Shown piece by piece: positions 59,518 through 59,567 of a stretch of 59,567 bases of DNA; the first letter of the stretch is position 1, and each line of letters opens with the position of its first letter. The position numbers and the translations under genes are program-made. Source of the DNA: Nitrospiria bacterium (GTDB lineage Bacteria > Nitrospirota > UBA9217); contig CAKKRC010000001.1 of NCBI GenBank assembly GCA_919902495.1, positions 1-59,567 of the forward strand, written 5' to 3'. The notes below the pieces were generated by a model. It was not told the DNA's origin. It saw nothing but the letters and a program-made list of their open reading frames with translations, and searched no databases.

Positions 59518-59567
59518 TATGCCAGGCATGACGTTCTGTACTTTGGTACAGGCCGGTCAGATGTGGT

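Noticed and set aside
59370-59567. Riboswitch or 6S/SRP RNA at the right edge
   Set aside because: Only the terminator and one inverted pair are visible; none of the conserved strings of these RNAs is present, so only the repeat and terminator are called.

Overview
The window reads as a moderately G+C-rich chromosome segment from a Gram-negative, motile or at least chemosensory environmental bacterium. Signs of this are exported multicopper oxidases, a triheme c-type cytochrome, DsbA/DsbB, LysM and NosL proteins, many signalling proteins and cAMP-type modules. Gene content and the many short-word palindromic intergenic repeats resemble Nitrospirota or Desulfobacterota-like genomes, but no rRNA or other decisive marker is present and the phylum is an inference. 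I see no tRNA, rRNA or CRISPR array.

Layout. 1-2660 (mostly minus): a partial glutamine-amidotransferase-like hydrolase, argF and argD. 2780-7259: a divergent FolD, an 813-residue triple CheW-coiled coil-TM-LysM protein, a DUF4442 protein and a small membrane protein. 7342-9232 (minus): a triheme cytochrome and a FlgT-N-type exported protein. 9464-15514 (plus): housekeeping genes pdxJ, acpS, nnr, a CBS protein, tsaE, nadK and a family-4 uracil-DNA glycosylase. 15540-18780: an A+T-richer accessory island with three TIR/deoxyribosyltransferase-like proteins and a caspase-like protease, closed by an attC-like hairpin. 18897-25009: mutS, recQ, an rlmA-like methyltransferase and a Phd/RelE toxin-antitoxin pair. 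25288-34579: DsbA/DsbB, a lipoprotein, rplI, dnaB, two TPR-cyclic-nucleotide-binding paralogues, a Memo-family protein and an FAD dehydrogenase. 34594-38786: an integron-like cassette run (three minus-strand genes separated by attC-like hairpins, no integrase seen) next to a 5'-truncated IS91-type transposase. 38869-49427: a DJ-1/PfpI protein, then a copper-centred block with two multicopper oxidases, two NosL proteins and an FtsX-type ABC system. 49642-57028: a symporter-histidine kinase with its NtrC-type regulator, an MCP and a class III cyclase. 57447-59369: a beta-helix lipoprotein between two copies of a terminator-bearing repeat.

The best candidates for something undescribed are in the island. 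A TIR/NDT-like domain is fused to the TSCPD domain otherwise known from the C-terminus of B12-dependent ribonucleotide reductase (15622-16455). Just downstream, an NDT-like zinc-ribbon protein, a ThsB-like TIR protein and a caspase-like protease look co-transcribed (16565-18649), which resembles a TIR-caspase (Thoeris-type) abortive-infection system with an extra component. Other points for follow-up are a FolD lacking the catalytic Lys and Gln, the CheW-LysM fusion, a four-cysteine insert in DnaB, and intergenic-type repeat words embedded in frame in at least four proteins (CheW-LysM, uracil-DNA glycosylase, MutS, Memo).
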